This document shows positions 1-7,507 of a stretch of DNA of 16,561 bases, in pieces. The first letter of the stretch is position 1. The number at the start of each line of letters is the position of its first letter. Where the stretch lies: the NCBI GenBank assembly GCA_017413305.1, contig JAFPUA010000322.1, forward strand, positions 1-16,561, read 5' to 3'. The position numbers and the translations under genes are program-made. Under the pieces are notes generated by a model. It saw nothing but the letters and a program-made list of their open reading frames with translations, was not told where the DNA came from and searched no databases. Source of the stretch: Candidatus Ruminimicrobiellum caprinum (GTDB lineage: Bacteria; Elusimicrobiota; Endomicrobiia; Endomicrobiales; Endomicrobiaceae).

Positions 1-3000
1 AAATGCGGATATTGCCGCTATTTCTTCTGCCGTTAATATACCTTCATATATCGATAAATTCTCAGGAACTTTTTGACCTTTAACTACGGTTTTTGCCGGT
101 TTCGGATCCAACAATTGAGGAAATTTTGATCTTCCTCTCTGTGCTATTTCCTGTATAGGTACAAGATTTCCTTTTTCTTTTTCTTTCAATGCTGCATCAT
201 ATTCGACAATAAAATCTTCTATGGTCTGCCCGTCTTGCAAATATAAATTTGCAACATATTCCGGTGTGTAAAATGCTACTGCATCATTAAAGCCGAATGA
301 CGGTACCGAAAGTTCTTCAGCATATTTTTCCAATCTTTCAGCTTCTTTTATATCTCCTGCCTTTCTTGCTGCCTCGGCTTTTGATTTAACATCTGCTATT
401 GTAGCTTTTAATGTCGGATCTTCTACCGCAAACTGACTTCCGCTTGATTGATCAACGAACCAGCTTCCACCTTTCAAGCCTGCTACTCTTTGCGAAACTT
501 CAGACAAGAAATTCAATCCTTTTTCTTCGGACTGCTGAACAAAATAACCCAACTCTATTAAGAAAGTTCTGTCGAACTTTGCAGCATAGTTATCTACATT
601 TTTTACATATATAAACTGTTTGCCTGAAAGTATCAAATGCATTAATTCGCCGCTTTCTATCAACTGATGAAAATATTCTCCATGTCCCAACGGATCTCTT
701 TCCTGTGATAATATTGCATCAGGATTTTCTTTTGAAGCCAACGCAATCTGTGCAGAATACCACAAAGCTTTATAATAATCTTGAGGATTTTCAAATTTGC
801 TTTTCATCTTTCTCGTATCACTGAGATTTGCAATATATTTTGCACCGAGAGGTTGCTCAAACAATCTTACACTTTCAGGAATAGTATCTGTACCATAATA
901 ACTTCTCAGCATTGCTTCATGTTCTGTTCTATAATCTTCATTTGTCATCAATAAAATTTCATTTTCGATTAATTTATTTGCGTCTACACCATATTTTTCT
1001 GCTAACTGTTTTATCTGTTCCTGAAGTCTTGTAATATTTAATAAAAATGCTTCAAGATATGTTATACCGTCTGCAGTTATGGGAACAGCTGCTTTGGACC
1101 CCATCGTTCCGCCTGTTCCCGTTTTACCTGATGCAACAACATCTTTTATTGCCTGAGGTGCTTCATTTACATTCATTCTGGAACTTGCACCTGCTATTAA
1201 CATTGATAAACTTACTTTTCCTGAAAGCAATGCTTCTACACCTTTCCTCTCTAATGACAATTGCTCCTCTTCACTTAATTTCGTAGGATCAAATACATCC
1301 AACTGCTCGGTTGGCCTCATAGGAAATTCTACTACATCATTTGTTATCTCTCCTCTCTCATATTTCATACCTGTAGCTACTTCTACAGAAGAAACTTTTT
1401 CCCCAGTCTGCATCAGTTCCCATCCGAGCTGGAGAGCGTGTGTATTATAAATAAAATGCATTACCACATCTGTTAAATATGTAACACCTATTACGGTAGC
1501 TATTTTTGCAACAATAGCTCCTATAACATTTAATGCTGCCATAGTTGCTAAACTGCCACCAAGAACAGGACCAAAAGCAACAAATGTAGCAAGAACCAAT
1601 ACTATAGATGCAGAAACACCGACTAAAGATCTTCCAAATTTCTGCTCATCTGTCATTTCGCCGCCATGTCTTACTCTAAATTTATCTTCAGACCAGAACC
1701 CAACAAATGGTTCCATTACTGCACCTAAGAACATACCTACTGGAGAAAATTTAAAATTTTCAGGATTACTTAATCTCAAAAATCTTGCAATTTTTTCCAA
1801 TCTTTCAATAGTTCTATTGCTCTGCATAACATTGACATCTATTCCAGATTTAGCAACAAATAAATCTTTTATATTAGAATCAGTAATTTTTGAAATTTCT
1901 TCTCTTATCTTTGACTTTAAATCAGAAGTATCTTGAACTATACCATCCGTTCTTCTAGCATTTTCTCTGTTTATTCTAAAAAGTTGTTGTATATCTAAAA
2001 AAGTTGCTGCAACAATTTTAGCTTGTTCTTTGGTCAACTGTCTTTGTTTATAAGCAGCACGATCAACTATTTGACCATTTATATAAACCGGATGATATTT
2101 CTCACCTGTTTCTTTATCTTCTACCAATTCTTCACTACGATATAAGAGACGTTCATTATCTACTATTCCGTTTTCATCATAAGAAACTATTTCAAAGCCT
2201 CTTCCAGGAAGTTGCCAAATCATTCCGATAATTTTACCTTGAGAATAAAACTCTACTCTATTATCAACAAGTTTTATATCGTCTATCGAACGCATTTCTC
2301 TAAAAATTCTCGTTTTTAACAGAGCCGATATAGGCATAAGAGAAAACTTCTCTTTCACAACTTCGTATTCGGCTCTAAACATCTGCTCATAAAGTTTTTC
2401 ACATGTTACTGTTTCTTCTGTTACATTAGGCGTAATAACTATATAATTGATATTTTCTTCATCAAATAATCTGCTTAATCCTCTGGTATGGAATCCTCCG
2501 GTTATTACTACATCTATTCCATCTTTTTCTCTTGATAACTCTTCTATTGCCTGTGCATTATATTCATCAGATCCTTTTATTATTACTGCATCTTTTTCTT
2601 TTGCAGGTTTTGTTCCTGTAATATTTTCTATAAAGTATCTGTTTCTTTCTACATTGTCTTTGTAAAAATTATCAAATAAACCAAAATATTTGTTGATATC
2701 TATTATTCCGTCTACATCTACATACTTTATCCAAAGTTCTTTGAACTTCGTTTCGTTATTCATAAAGTATCTGTAGTCGTCTGCTGTTATCTTGTTGCTT
2801 AAATAATTCTCGATAAGTCTGAAATATTTCTGTAAGAACAATACTTCCTTTTCATAACCGTTTCTTGCAAATCTCATTTCAATGTCATTTATCAGTTCGT
2901 CTTCCTGCATTGCAAGCTGTATAGGGTTTAACATTTCGTTATATTCGATATATGCAAAGAATTTTGCTGCCTCTTTATATTCGGCAAGTATTCCGTTTTC

Positions 3001-3939
3001 TTCGGCAAGTTTCTTAAGAGTTGTATAAAACTCCGTTTCTGTTTCTTTGTTGTTTGCTTTTTCTACCAAATCTTTATACGGTTGATAGCTCAGTTTCTTC
3101 TTTAACTCGTTTACTATTTTTCCTATTTCTTTGTTTACTTTTACAAAGTTAATATCTTCCCTTTTTTCGGTAATATAAACATATTTTACAACCTGAGTAT
3201 AATTTGCTAAATTTATTCCGGCTTTTTTAGCTGCTTTTAATATATACTTTAAATATTTGTCGGAACTTATTTTATCATTATTTAATTTTTTCTTCAGAAC
3301 ATTTATTTTTTTATTTTCTATTGAGAAATATTTTTCTGTTTTAACATCAAGAATTGCTTTTATTTTAGGAAGATATTCTTCTATTTGATCTTTGTTATCA
3401 TATATATTTTTTAATCTTTCAAAATTTTTAAGATATACTTCTTTATTTTCCAAACCTTTTATTATTTTTGTTTTCCCAGTCTGTACGGAGAAAAGTTCCG
3501 CACCTGTCAACATTCCGTTTTCAAGAAGTGTTTTTATTATATTTTCCTTTTTACTCTTATCGGAAATATTTGCAAGCCAACCTGTATCAAGCTGTCCTGC
3601 GGCACCTTCAAGCCATATATTTTTTATTCCGTATTTTTGGTCTAATATTTTTAATATGCTGCTGATATTTTTCTGTGTCTGTCCGTGAGCATGTAAATCC
3701 TGTATTAACAGAAGAGTTTTCCCCCTGCCGTTATAAACTGTTTCCGTTACTCTACCCACATTAAACGGTATGATATTTGTGTTAATCTGTTCGACATTTT
3801 GCATTACTGTAGGCATTATATTAACAGATACGGGCATAGCAAAAGAAAGCCCCTGTAAGCCCGTAATAACTAAGCTTACAGAAATAATTACGCTTAAACT
3901 TTTAGTAATTAACTGTTTCTTAAAAAACTCTTTTCCCAT
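1..3939 (-). CDS. Giant multidomain protein, N-terminal 1313 residues (Tiki/TraB-like domain + UDP-sugar pyrophosphorylase-like domain), cut by left edge
   Basis: I translated all 1313 codons and found no stop; the frame leaves the window open, so the protein is larger. Residues 1-34 are a signal peptide or signal anchor (KK-rich start, hydrophobic 14-33). Residues about 70-515 resemble a Tiki/TraB/ChaN-like domain: QDLHAHGQTQKNI at 80-92, WLEGA at 109-113, TGAEL at 145-149 and ITGGFHTRG at 479-487, the two histidine motifs bracketing a helical insert. Residues 774-830 are strongly hydrophobic, probably two membrane segments. Residues about 905-1240 resemble UDPGP-type nucleotidyltransferases: LIAGASSRM 914-922, TGTGGTMGSK 940-949, FEQPLGAKY 1027-1035, DPLGHGE 1082-1088, then KNVDN 1113-1117, matching the family's GHG and N-x-DN elements. 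The start is fixed by the signal peptide and an in-frame stop at 3949-3951. There is no well-placed ribosome site. The substrate is unknown. Domain assignments are from motif memory; the reading frame is certain. Confidence 0.88.
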   Translation of the reverse strand, partial: MGKEFFKKQLITKSLSVIISVSLVITGLQGLSFAMPVSVNIMPTVMQNVEQINTNIIPFNVGRVTETVYNGRGKTLLLIQDLHAHGQTQKNISSILKILDQKYGIKNIWLEGAAGQLDTGWLANISDKSKKENIIKTLLENGMLTGAELFSVQTGKTKIIKGLENKEVYLKNFERLKNIYDNKDQIEEYLPKIKAILDVKTEKYFSIENKKINVLKKKLNNDKISSDKYLKYILKAAKKAGINLANYTQVVKYVYITEKREDINFVKVNKEIGKIVNELKKKLSYQPYKDLVEKANNKETETEFYTTLKKLAEENGILAEYKEAAKFFAYIEYNEMLNPIQLAMQEDELINDIEMRFARNGYEKEVLFLQKYFRLIENYLSNKITADDYRYFMNNETKFKELWIKYVDVDGIIDINKYFGLFDNFYKDNVERNRYFIENITGTKPAKEKDAVIIKGSDEYNAQAIEELSREKDGIDVVITGGFHTRGLSRLFDEENINYIVITPNVTEETVTCEKLYEQMFRAEYEVVKEKFSLMPISALLKTRIFREMRSIDDIKLVDNRVEFYSQGKIIGMIWQLPGRGFEIVSYDENGIVDNERLLYRSEELVEDKETGEKYHPVYINGQIVDRAAYKQRQLTKEQAKIVAATFLDIQQLFRINRENARRTDGIVQDTSDLKSKIREEISKITDSNIKDLFVAKSGIDVNVMQSNRTIERLEKIARFLRLSNPENFKFSPVGMFLGAVMEPFVGFWSEDKFRVRHGGEMTDEQKFGRSLVGVSASIVLVLATFVAFGPVLGGSLATMAALNVIGAIVAKIATVIGVTYLTDVVMHFIYNTHALQLGWELMQTGEKVSSVEVATGMKYERGEITNDVVEFPMRPTEQLDVFDPTKLSEEEQLSLERKGVEALLSGKVSLSMLIAGASSRMNVNEAPQAIKDVVASGKTGTGGTMGSKAAVPITADGITYLEAFLLNITRLQEQIKQLAEKYGVDANKLIENEILLMTNEDYRTEHEAMLRSYYGTDTIPESVRLFEQPLGAKYIANLSDTRKMKSKFENPQDYYKALWYSAQIALASKENPDAILSQERDPLGHGEYFHQLIESGELMHLILSGKQFIYVKNVDNYAAKFDRTFLIELGYFVQQSEEKGLNFLSEVSQRVAGLKGGSWFVDQSSGSQFAVEDPTLKATIADVKSKAEAARKAGDIKEAERLEKYAEELSVPSFGFNDAVAFYTPEYVANLYLQDGQTIEDFIVEYDAALKEKEKGNLVPIQEIAQRGRSKFPQLLDPKPAKTVVKGQKVPENLSIYEGILTAEEIAAISAF

Positions 3940-3947
3940 ATATATAA

Positions 3948-3976
3948 ATTATAGTCCTTTTTACAAAATTTTTCAA
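3948..3976 (-). promoter_or_regulatory. Sigma-70 promoter of the giant gene, probably giving a leaderless mRNA
   Basis: On the minus strand TTGAAA (3976-3971) is followed after exactly 17 nt by TATAAT (3953-3948). The last T of the -10 box is 8 nt before the ATG at 3939, so transcription would start about at the ATG. An AAAGGA (3960-3955) lies between the two boxes, 15 nt from the ATG. It is badly spaced as a ribosome site and would be outside the transcript. Confidence 0.7.
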
Positions 3977-3991
3977 CGGTATTTTGTAAAA
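3959..3991. repeat. 11-bp perfect inverted repeat around the -35 box (candidate operator)
   Basis: TTTTACAAAAT at 3959-3969 is exactly complementary to ATTTTGTAAAA at 3981-3991, with an 11-nt spacer that contains the -35 hexamer. The centres of the arms are 22 bp apart, about two helical turns, as expected for a dimeric or paired regulator binding one DNA face. The AT-rich background raises the chance of coincidence, but 11 of 11 pairing at this place is notable. No regulator gene is in the window. Confidence 0.5.
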
Positions 3992-3997
3992 TTTTTG

Positions 3998-4031
3998 AAA
4001 AAAAACAGACAGAAGATTTATCCTCTGTCTG
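3998..4031 (-). terminator. Rho-independent terminator after secF
   Basis: On the minus strand an 11-bp stem (arms 4031-4021 and 4016-4006) closes a UAAA loop with a single G-U pair, and is followed at once by eight U (4005-3998). It sits about 50 nt after the secF stop. On the plus strand the G-U becomes an A-C mismatch, so the structure is best formed in the secF transcript. A shorter T run (4033-4038) might also stop plus-strand transcripts. Confidence 0.85.
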
Positions 4032-4080
4032 ATTTTTTATTAATTTATAAGATTAAGAAATAAAAATTGCTTTGCGATTT

Positions 4081-4998
4081 CTATTTCTTTGACATAATTT
4101 TTTTATAGCGATTTCTCTTTCTTTTCTCCCATTCATATGTCAACGGAGCACAAACAAATACGCTGGAATATGTACCGAGTATCGAACCTATCAACATAGC
4201 CAAACCGAAGTCGTGAATAACTTCTCCACCGAGGAAAAATATTATTAATGCTACAAAAATAACGGTTAACGATGTAATAACTGTTCTTCCCAAAACTTCG
4301 TTGATACTGATGTTTATTGTATTGGCAAAAGTTTCTTTTGCAATAAGTCTTAAATTTTCTCTTATTCTATCGAACAACACTATTGTATCATTAATTGAAT
4401 AACCGGCTATGGTAAGAAGAGCAGCAACAAGCGTCAAATCTATTTGTTTGCCCATCAATACCATTAAACCAAATGTAACAAAAACATCGTGGATAAGAGC
4501 CAGCACTCCGGAAACGCCCCACAATGCCGATTTAAATCTGAAAGCGACATAAACAATAATACCCAAGAAAACAAAACTGAAAGCATACATTGCCTGTTTA
4601 GTTAAATGTTTTCCTACTGCAGGGCCGACATATTCTACTCTGTCAACAACGATATTTGAATCCGTAAACTTAGCCTGTAAAGAAGAGAGTATAATACTTG
4701 CCATCTCGTCTTGAGTTTTTTCATTTTTCTTAATTCTTACAATTATTCCGTTCTTCCCGGTCGACTGAAGCTCGAAAGCAATATCTTTGTTTGCAGATAA
4801 ACCTTCTCTTATTGCGTCCATTTTTATTTCTTTATCAAAGGACATCTGCATCAAGATTCCGCCGCTAAAATCTATACCATAATTAGGGCCTTTAATAAAA
4901 ATAGCATAACAACTTACAAGTATCAAAATTATAGATAGTGCAAAAGAAAAATATCTTTTACCTATAAAATCTATTTTAGGTGTTTTAAAAAATTGCAC
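4081..4998 (-). CDS. secF: Protein translocase subunit SecF
   Basis: SecF is the inner-membrane partner of SecD; together they use the proton motive force to help complete export through SecYEG. The 305-residue protein is normal in length. Residues 17-36 form the first membrane segment, followed by the GIDFSGG signature at 41-47 and a small periplasmic domain. VEYVGPAVGK (121-130) leads into the five-segment membrane block, with AGYSINDTIVLFDRIREN at 198-215 and LGRTVITSLT at 236-245, both typical of SecF. The start codon is GTG, supported by a GGAGG 6 nt upstream. The gene begins 13 nt after the secD stop and is the last in its operon, with a terminator behind it. The basic C-terminal tail (KRKRNRYKK) is cytoplasmic by the positive-inside rule. 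Confidence 0.97.
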   Translation of the reverse strand: MQFFKTPKIDFIGKRYFSFALSIILILVSCYAIFIKGPNYGIDFSGGILMQMSFDKEIKMDAIREGLSANKDIAFELQSTGKNGIIVRIKKNEKTQDEMASIILSSLQAKFTDSNIVVDRVEYVGPAVGKHLTKQAMYAFSFVFLGIIVYVAFRFKSALWGVSGVLALIHDVFVTFGLMVLMGKQIDLTLVAALLTIAGYSINDTIVLFDRIRENLRLIAKETFANTINISINEVLGRTVITSLTVIFVALIIFFLGGEVIHDFGLAMLIGSILGTYSSVFVCAPLTYEWEKRKRNRYKKIMSKK

Positions 4999-5004
4999 GA
5001 TGTT

Positions 5005-5009
5005 CCTCC
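5005..5009 (-). promoter_or_regulatory. Ribosome binding site deciding the GTG start of secF
   Basis: GGAGG lies in the 13-nt secD-secF gap, 6 nt before GTG at 4998-4996. It is one of the best ribosome sites in the window and supports the non-ATG start. Confidence 0.85.
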
Positions 5010-5011
5010 GA

Positions 5012-6436
5012 TTATAATTTTATTTTATTTAAGAAATTTTCTTTAAATAAGAAATCATATATCAATTTTGTAACAACAACTGCAGTAAACATACTGATAC
5101 ACAAACCTATAGTTAAGGTAACAGCAAAACCTTTTATAGGACCGGTTCCAAACTGGAACAAGAAAACTGCTGCTATTAATGTGGTTAAGTTTGAATCAAA
5201 TATTGTTACAAAAGCTTTCTGATAACCGGCATCGACTGCAACTCTGGATGTTTTACCGATATTAAGTTCTTCTCTGATTCTTTCAAGAATAAGAACATTT
5301 GCATCAACTGCCATGGCAAGAGTTAAAGCAATACCTGCAATACCCGGCAAAGTTAATGTAAACTGGAAATAAGACATTATTCCCATGAGAATAAAGAGAT
5401 TCAATATTAAAGCTATATCTGCTATAATACCTGAAAAGCCATAATATATGAACATAAATAATACTACTATAAATACACCGATTAAAGCAGATTTAAAACC
5501 TTTATTGATAGAATCGTCTCCGAGGCTTGGTCCGACTGTTCTTTCCTCAATAATGCTTACAGGAGCAGGAAGTGCACCTGCTCTTAATACCGTTGCAAGA
5601 AGTTTAGCTTCATCAGCATTAAAATTCCCTTCAATAATAGCTCTTCCGTCAGGAATTCTTGACCTGATAGAAGGTGCAGACTGAACTACACCGTCAAGCA
5701 CAATAGCCAACTGTCTGTCTATATTGTTGCCGGTAACATCTGCAAATATCTTTGCTCCGTCTTTATTAAATTCCAAAGAAACATGAGGATAACCAAAACC
5801 ACCCGTAGCAAGTTCAACTTTTGCATTCACAAGATATGCACCTGTAAGAGATGCATTTTTCAACAGATACACTCTGCTATCTTCTTTACTATCTGCTATA
5901 AAATATCCTTCAGGAATTAAAGCCTTTATTTCTTCATCTGCCAAAGCTTCTTCAGCTTTAGACAAATCTTTCTCTCTCATTTTATCTTGAATTTTTGTTA
6001 AAGCTTCATTATCAGTACTTACTAAACAGAACTCCAAGAGAGCTGTTTTTCCGATAAGCTGTTTTGCTCTTGCAGGATCTTTAATACCGGGCAACTGAAC
6101 TACTATCCATCTGTCACCCTGTTTAGCAATTAAAGGTTCTGCAACGCCAAATTGGTCAATTCTGTTTCTAATAACTTCTACTGCTCTGTCCACTGCATCT
6201 TTTACACTAACTTTCTCATCGAGTTTAGAAGCATCTACTTCCAACAAAAGATGAGTACCACCTCTTAAATCCAAGCCTAAATTTAAAGTTTTTCCGATAA
6301 TCGGATCTTTAGACTTTTCCGCCTTTGCTCTTTCATCGTCGGTCATTCTGTACCATTCAAATGTCGGGAACAAGAAATAACCTGAAAGAATGATCAACAA
6401 CACCGTAATGACTGTTCTAAAACCAAGTTTGTTCAT
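5012..6436 (-). CDS. secD: Protein translocase subunit SecD
   Basis: SecD pairs with SecF in the proton-driven accessory complex of the Sec translocon. At 474 residues it is a compact SecD. A membrane segment at 6-24 is followed by LGLDLRGG (53-60), the SecD signature. The periplasmic part comprises the P1 base region (about 65-140 and 200-290), with a charged insert near 145-185. RAGALPAPV at 285-293 and VGPSLG at 301-306 lead to the membrane block. AVDANVLILERIREE at 376-390 holds the conserved Asp-Asn pair, and GFAVTLTIG is at 436-444. Its ATG overlaps the stop of the preceding HD gene by one base (TAATG), so the two are probably translationally coupled. A GAGG lies 11 nt upstream, inside the HD gene. 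Confidence 0.97.
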   Translation of the reverse strand: MNKLGFRTVITVLLIILSGYFLFPTFEWYRMTDDERAKAEKSKDPIIGKTLNLGLDLRGGTHLLLEVDASKLDEKVSVKDAVDRAVEVIRNRIDQFGVAEPLIAKQGDRWIVVQLPGIKDPARAKQLIGKTALLEFCLVSTDNEALTKIQDKMREKDLSKAEEALADEEIKALIPEGYFIADSKEDSRVYLLKNASLTGAYLVNAKVELATGGFGYPHVSLEFNKDGAKIFADVTGNNIDRQLAIVLDGVVQSAPSIRSRIPDGRAIIEGNFNADEAKLLATVLRAGALPAPVSIIEERTVGPSLGDDSINKGFKSALIGVFIVVLFMFIYYGFSGIIADIALILNLFILMGIMSYFQFTLTLPGIAGIALTLAMAVDANVLILERIREELNIGKTSRVAVDAGYQKAFVTIFDSNLTTLIAAVFLFQFGTGPIKGFAVTLTIGLCISMFTAVVVTKLIYDFLFKENFLNKIKL

Positions 6437-7122
6437 TAAAGTAATTTCCTCTCATTTATTATTAATTCAAACTTACAATTTAAAAATTTTGCAGCTTTTC
6501 TACACATATTCATTCTCAGCATAAATATTTCGAAATATTCTATAACCTGAGAAATTTTTGTATCGACACTTAAATTAAGCGAAATTATTTTTTTTTCTTT
6601 ATCAATTTTCAAAAAAGCTTTATCCACGGCAAAGTTAACCCTGTCATGAATATCAAAATGTTCAAGATCAGGATTACGAACTCTTGTTTTATGTACATCG
6701 GATTTATCTGCTATCATAAGAGCTGCTGCAACGGGATTAACAGGTTCACCTATTTCTTCCTCATGATTACCGACAGCAGAAACTATCAAAGAAATCTCAT
6801 CCGGAGTAAAACCAATCTGTCTTAATATATGCATCGAAATTAAAGCTGCAGACTGACCATGATCTTGTCTGTTGACTACATTACCGATATCGTGCACATA
6901 TCCTGCGACAGCCGCAAGTTCTTGAATCCTTTTTGGATATCCTAATTCTTTCAAAATATTTTCCGCAGTAGCAGAAACCAGCGTAACATGCCTATAACCA
7001 TGTTCAGTATAACCTATAGCACCCAAATAATCATTTGCGGCTTGTATAAAAGTGTTTACTGTTTCGTTGGTTTTTACATCTTTAAGCGTTAATTTTGAAA
7101 ATGTAATTTCATCTAAATTCAT
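6436..7122 (-). CDS. HD-domain metal-dependent phosphohydrolase, paralogue 1
   Basis: This 228-residue protein is an HD-superfamily hydrolase. Metal-binding candidates are H41 and H45 (HGYRH), H77-D78 (GYVHDIGN), D87-H88 (RQDHGQ), H120 (GNHEE), and D139 and D142 (ADKSDVHKTR). The first half resembles HD phosphohydrolases that act on nucleotides or cyclic dinucleotides, but the substrate cannot be told from sequence. The last 60 residues (EYFEIFMLRM, then CKFEL) form a tail shared with the second HD protein at 8649-9320, so the two are clear paralogues. There is no signal peptide or membrane segment, so it should be cytosolic. It starts 3 nt after the yajC stop and overlaps secD by one base, placing it inside the Sec accessory operon. 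Confidence 0.9.
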   Translation of the reverse strand: MNLDEITFSKLTLKDVKTNETVNTFIQAANDYLGAIGYTEHGYRHVTLVSATAENILKELGYPKRIQELAAVAGYVHDIGNVVNRQDHGQSAALISMHILRQIGFTPDEISLIVSAVGNHEEEIGEPVNPVAAALMIADKSDVHKTRVRNPDLEHFDIHDRVNFAVDKAFLKIDKEKKIISLNLSVDTKISQVIEYFEIFMLRMNMCRKAAKFLNCKFELIINERKLL

Positions 7123-7125
7123 TTC

Positions 7126-7506
7126 TTACTTCTTTATTATCTCCGGCGTAATAACTTCTTCTTTATTAACAACTTTAACAATTGTAGATTTAACGATTTT
7201 TACTCTGGTACTATCAGAAATTTTTGCTTCTACAATATCGGCATTTACAGAAACTACCGTTGCATAAAGCCCGCCGGATGTTATTATTTTATCATCTTTC
7301 TTTAAATCATTCAACATTTTTTCATGTTCTTTTCTCTGTTTCTGTTGAGGCCTGATTAAAAACAAATAAAAGAATATAAAAATAATAAGTAACGGCATCA
7401 AACCGCCAAAAGCACTACCTGCCTGTGTTGCAGTAGCTGTTGCTGCATCAGCATAAACATTCTGCACGCTAAGTGCAACAAACATCAACATCAAAACTGA
7501 TTTCAT
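7126..7506 (-). CDS. yajC: Preprotein translocase subunit YajC
   Basis: YajC associates with SecDF at the inner membrane. With the chosen start the protein has 126 residues. It carries a hydrophobic, signal-like N-terminus (1-19, ending NVYADA), a single strong membrane segment (about 37-51), the signature LIRPQQKQRKE at 50-60, and a small soluble domain with DKIITSGGLYATV at 72-84. I chose ATG at 7506 rather than the longer start at 7563, because a GGAG sits 6 nt before it and the longer form adds a charged, non-hydrophobic extension inside tgt. The gene begins 1 nt after the tgt stop and is followed 3 nt later by an HD gene, then secD and secF. The tgt-yajC-secD-secF order is common in bacteria. 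The extra signal-like segment differs from the short Escherichia coli form. Confidence 0.95.
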   Translation of the reverse strand: MKSVLMLMFVALSVQNVYADAATATATQAGSAFGGLMPLLIIFIFFYLFLIRPQQKQRKEHEKMLNDLKKDDKIITSGGLYATVVSVNADIVEAKISDSTRVKIVKSTIVKVVNKEEVITPEIIKK

Positions 7507-7507
7507 T

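Noticed and set aside
3392..4063. Plus-strand open frames of about 65-98 codons opposite the start of the giant gene and its promoter
   Set aside because: They lie antisense to a continuous 1313-codon frame or across a promoter and terminator, have no ribosome site and no family resemblance.
4071..4096. TTGCGA...CATAAT on the plus strand near the secF stop, sharing the 12-mer TTTGCGATTTCT with the mtnP promoter (13998-14009)
   Set aside because: It points into the antisense of secF with a 15-nt spacer and no gene downstream. A single shared AT-rich 12-mer is weak evidence for a regulatory element.
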